A DNA stretch of 64,000 nucleotides from Struthidea cinerea (Eukaryota > Chordata > Aves > Passeriformes > Corcoracidae): positions 1,083,678 to 1,147,677 of the forward strand of contig VZTI01005203.1 in NCBI GenBank assembly GCA_013397865.1. Reading direction: 5' to 3'. Each line of letters begins with the position of its first letter. Position 1 is the stretch's first letter. The notes under the pieces were generated by a model. It was not told the DNA's origin and searched no databases. It worked only from the letters and a program-made list of their open reading frames with translations. Positions 60,388 to 64,000 of the stretch are shown one piece after another. Both the position numbers and the translations under genes were made by a program.

Positions 60388-61383
60388 CTTGAATACAAAA
60401 GGATCCACAGTTTTGGTTTTGCAGCCTCCTTACTGACATTACACTGAGATTACATTATTCTCATTATAGATTTGCAAACAGTTGAACTGGCTAGTAGCAA
60501 TTGGAACTGCTGCTTTGCTTGCAGAATGGAATTAGTTGGATTTTTTTTTTTTTTTCAGGTTAGAAGAGGATTTTTGATCATAGCAAAGGCAACATTTCAG
60601 CAAAGTGCGTATCTCCTTATAACCTTTTCTAACTTTCTTTTATGAAAGTAACTCCTCTGTTTAATTTACTGCCAGCAGAGATGACTAGTCACTCTTATTG
60701 CAATTTTAAATTAAGAACTTTTCTTGTGTTTTGTCTCCTCACAACACAGTGATACTATAAGCACATCTCAGACACTGCTGGATTTCTTGGGTAAATCCTC
60801 TTTTCTCTCAAACAGAAGCTGCTACCTTTGTGGCTTTTTCAACCAAATAGTTTCCTATGGAATACATTCTTCCACACCTTTTTTGCTCTTTAGTCCCTGG
60901 TGACACAAGCAATTTGGCAACCTCTACTAAACAGGCTTTGACACAAATGGTAGGTGTCAGTCTGGTCACTGACACTAATAGGAAATGCAAAAATCAATTC
61001 TACACAATATTCAGAATCTCTCATTTCTTATACTGTTAAAGAAATAGGTGGGAAGAGTGGTTGTCTTCAGGGGAGCAGTAGCTGTGGATCCAGCTGTTAG
61101 CACTACTGTTGTGTGCAGAAAGCATGGCCACCCTGGCATTCCAGACAGACATTTTCCTGCACGAGGTTTGCTATCCTCTTCCCAGAATTTGGACCTTCTT
61201 CCAAAGTCTCTTTGCTGGACTTCAGCATATTTTCTGCTCTCAGCTTTGGCTTCCAGGGAAGTCTAGGAAAGGCTGATGAACAGGTAACACAACCCTCTTT
61301 TCCCAGGCAGATTTAGCTAATTTATGTCTTTTCAGGTACCACAGGACCACCACATTTCAGGACTGTAAACACTGTCTGCATAC

Positions 61384-61566
61384 CTGAAGTGCAGCCTGTT
61401 GCTTGCGGAGAGCCTGCTCTAGGCTTGACAGATTCTGGTTCAGAGAGAGATGATCAGACTGTATGGCTGCTGCTGCTGAAGCCTCCACCTGGCTTTTTAG
61501 CTCCTCCCCCAGTTCTTGAAGAACAACCAGTGACTCCTGTGCTGTTTTCAAATCCGTGAGTACATC
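61384..61566 (-). CDS. SYNE1: SYNE1 exon 2: spectrin repeat segment
   Basis: The 61 codons (residues 69-129) include VLQELGEELKSQVEASAAAA and SSLEQALRKQQAALQ. Human has the same Ala-rich stretch and the QALxKQQ motif. The first 15 residues diverge more than the rest. Borders are phase 0 (CCACAG, CAG|GTATGC). Confidence 0.95.
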
Positions 61567-62788
61567 CTGTGGCAACACATCGAATAAGGCTGTGAATAGT
61601 TAACCTGACAGTCTGGTGATGTCATCATCCCCTGATTTAAAGGAAGAATGAAATGACTGAACTCAAGCACTGTAAGGAAAACTTGTATTTACTACTGCAT
61701 TTCAATATAAAAGTTTGCAGTCACATTCTGTATGGCTCGAAGAATAAAAAGATACGTCAAAAAACCTATCCAGAAAGGAACAGAAAAAAGACACTGCTCA
61801 GCTACCCTTGAGCAAGCCTGAGTTGCTGATGAGACAATAACTGTTGAAAGAAAGCCTTTGAATTTACTGACATGATGGTCCTAAGCAGTGGCAGCCCTCA
61901 CTGTGGATTGATTCAGGTGCAGATCTCCCTTTTCCTCCTGCTATGATTTACCAGGAGGGCTGAAAAAATAACTTTTGCAAATGGCCTAACACAATGGTTA
62001 AAGACTACGACATCAGGAAATAAATTATTTGAACCGAACAATTTGAATTGCTAGTCCATGGTGCCTGACCATGGCAGCAAATGCTCAGAAAAATCATGCA
62101 CATGTTTATTTTTTAACACTAACATGTTTATTTTTCTCACTGCAATTGTTTTGCTTGCATTGAGACAATTAATATTTTATTTTTTTGGACAATGACACTT
62201 AACATTAACTCAACCTCAAAAGAACCAAAATGTAAGCACAGAGAGGAGATGAACTATTCTGCTTGTATCTTGAGATACAATCTTGAAAAAGGAAGAATAT
62301 CAAGGTTTCAGAGTGAATGGTGTCCTTCCATAATGAAGGACAAAGACGTCTCCATTATTCTGAAAATGTGAATGGTCTTGAGTGGTGGGAATACAGTCCA
62401 AGGATTTCATGTTTCTTTCTATTATAAGGAACTCAGAAGACTTGGTAGAGATACTTTCTGAAGCAAGAATACCTTCATTAAGCAGGAACTTAAGGCTGAA
62501 TCAAATTATGTAATTTATCCACCTTCTCCAGAGAGAAGACTTTAGATACAAGCTTCTGAAACACCACCACCACAACTAATGGAGGGATCAAAATTTAGAG
62601 ACACTCATGAGATTTGGGTAGCAGATGTAAAGCTGTCTCTCCTGTGCCTAAGCTGCATCAGTAAAATGAAATACGTTAATATACAAGATTCTAAAATACC
62701 AACTGTAGAGTTTAGTAATGGAGAGCCTCTTGAGATGTTTTTTCAACCCCCAGAGCTGAGAAAAGCTGCAAAGCTTAACTGAACATAC

Positions 62789-62993
62789 ATTACAGTCCCG
62801 AATCCAAGTAGTAACTTCATCATCAGCAATGTCTTTGCTGGTTGCCGTCTTCAGGAGTTCATTGGTCTGGTCTTCTCGCTGATGGACTGTGGAAGAGCAC
62901 TGCTGGTAGCAGTCCTTGTACCTCTGCCACAGCTGGAGCAGGGCCCTGCTGGCACGCAGCCTCTCTGCAATCTCCTGCAGCAGGTTGTTCCAC
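62789..62993 (-). CDS. SYNE1: SYNE1 exon 1 of the window: spectrin repeat segment
   Basis: One base plus 68 codons begin WNNLLQEIAERLRASRALLQ and continue LWQRYKDCYQQCSSTV. They end DDEVTTWIRDCN before AAT|GTATGT. The repeat's helix C runs into the helix A of the next. The first base completes a codon begun in an exon beyond 64000. Residue numbers in this annotation count from the first full codon here. Confidence 0.95.
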
Positions 62994-64000
62994 CTGGTGA
63001 AGAGACTGCATGAGTGATCGAAGCCTGGGAGTCCACAACAACTATACGTGTCCCTCTTCCTCTCTGCTGCTTCCCACGGTCTCTTGACTTTTAAAAAATT
63101 TGGTAATAATCAAGATCCAGACATTTGGTGACAAAAATACCAAAGCAAGAAATATGCTGACTGGCTGTTCTGACCTGTCACAGCCTGTCTGATCTGTGCT
63201 ACATCTTGGATGCTGTTTATTAATGCTTGTGGTCAGAGCTGCAGCACCCTTTTTGAAGTGAATCTCCTGCTATTTCCACTTAGTACCCTCAGCCTCACAG
63301 AGCATCTGTGACCAACCATGCACTGCCAATAGCAGATTCCTGTGAGGGCCTAAGAGGCACAGAACAGATATAAACAAGACACCATTTTTTCTCCTGCAAT
63401 TCCCTCCCAAACTCTGACACAGAAGGTTTAAGTCATAAACCTCTTTGTCAATGTCTTGGGGTGACTTTGTGATGTGTATCCCATATCACTACTCTATTGC
63501 CCAGAAATTAACTTTGTGCCTTTAAACTGAGCCTGAGAGGGGAGAGACTTGTAAAATACTTCCAGGCACATTAAAAATCTTTATATTTCTATTATCCAAT
63601 TAAATAAACAATTTCCTTATGAATTCTTTCCTATAATAATCTCCCATTGAATTTTTTGCTCTAATAACAACCAGGAACACATACCTTCTCAAATGTGCTG
63701 GTAGTTATCAAACTGCCTAAGTGTTTCCTTACCAAAGAAAATCACAATAATTCTCAATTATTATTGTATGATGAAAAGCAAAGGTTCTGAAGCAAAAATT
63801 CTGTCAGCTGTCACCGAAACTGTTAAATTCTACAATATCTTTTTTGAAATGGAGTTAAATAATCCCTCCCCCCACTTCCAGTTTCTAGGACAGGACTGAA
63901 CAGAGACTAAAATAAATTTGGCATGACTCTGTTTTCAAAATAATTCCCAGCCTTCCACAAAACTATCTTCTTTCTTCTGGATCCTCTCTTCCTGTATCTG
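62994..64000 (-). other. SYNE1: SYNE1 intron upstream of exon 1, partial
   Basis: This AT-rich stretch precedes the first exon in the window and runs off its end. I saw no further spectrin exon on the minus strand and no recognisable repeat. Confidence 0.7.

Larger units (their letters stand above)
10105..64000 (-). other. SYNE1: SYNE1 (nesprin-1) gene, 3' part, partial
   Basis: Nesprin-1 is the KASH-domain half of the LINC complex. It spans the outer nuclear membrane, binds SUN proteins in the perinuclear space and ties the nucleus to actin, microtubule motors and other partners. Here 29 coding exons on the minus strand follow the human C-terminal sequence, as I recall it, without a missing segment. 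Every splice phase closes, giving 1599 residues to the stop (1576 without DV23). The 5' portion with the actin-binding domains and most repeats lies beyond 64000. Introns range from 310 bases to 7 kb. Those not listed separately showed no exon-like sequence or repeat that I could recognise. Confidence 0.97.

Noticed and set aside
1..64000. tRNA, rRNA, microRNA hairpin, CRISPR array or operon structure
   Set aside because: I looked for clover-leaf signatures, regularly spaced repeats and operon-like gene packing and saw none. The window behaves as ordinary vertebrate genic DNA.

Overview
The window is vertebrate nuclear DNA, almost certainly from a bird. Signs of this are long introns with GT-AG (and a few GC-AG) borders, AT-rich non-coding DNA, CR1 LINE fragments of avian type, a bird-type LTR repeat and a 69-base assembly gap. 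No bacterial, plasmid or phage feature is present. The species cannot be named from the sequence.

Two genes meet tail to tail. Positions 1 to about 1285 (+ strand) are the far 3' end of the oestrogen receptor alpha (ESR1) terminal exon, all 3' UTR, ending at a poly(A) signal at 1262-1267. From 64000 down to about 10105 (- strand) lies the 3' part of SYNE1 (nesprin-1), the giant spectrin-repeat protein of the outer nuclear membrane. The roughly 8.8 kb between them is intergenic and holds a CR1 fragment, a tetranucleotide microsatellite and a possible solo LTR. The order ESR1 (+) / SYNE1 (-) is the same as in human.

I could place 29 SYNE1 coding exons, with phases that close exactly: one split base plus 1600 codons, giving 1599 residues and a stop. 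They encode about 13 of the C-terminal spectrin repeats. After these come an acidic linker with an LEWD kinesin-light-chain-type motif, the optional 23-residue DV23 cassette, the last three repeats, a Ser-rich linker, and the KASH domain (one membrane span, a lumenal Cys and a PPPL end). Inside the 7 kb intron 12 lies an alternative first exon whose 30 codons match the known start of the muscle isoform nesprin-1alpha2. The window therefore carries a complete short-isoform gene (about 973 residues with DV23) as well as the tail of the giant isoform.

The most unusual feature is splicing. Three of the 29 donor sites (exon 5, exon 10 and the alpha2 first exon) are GC rather than GT, and reading frame rules out every nearby GT. 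I see no unknown gene system. The other observations are isoform-control elements, repeats and small tandem duplications.
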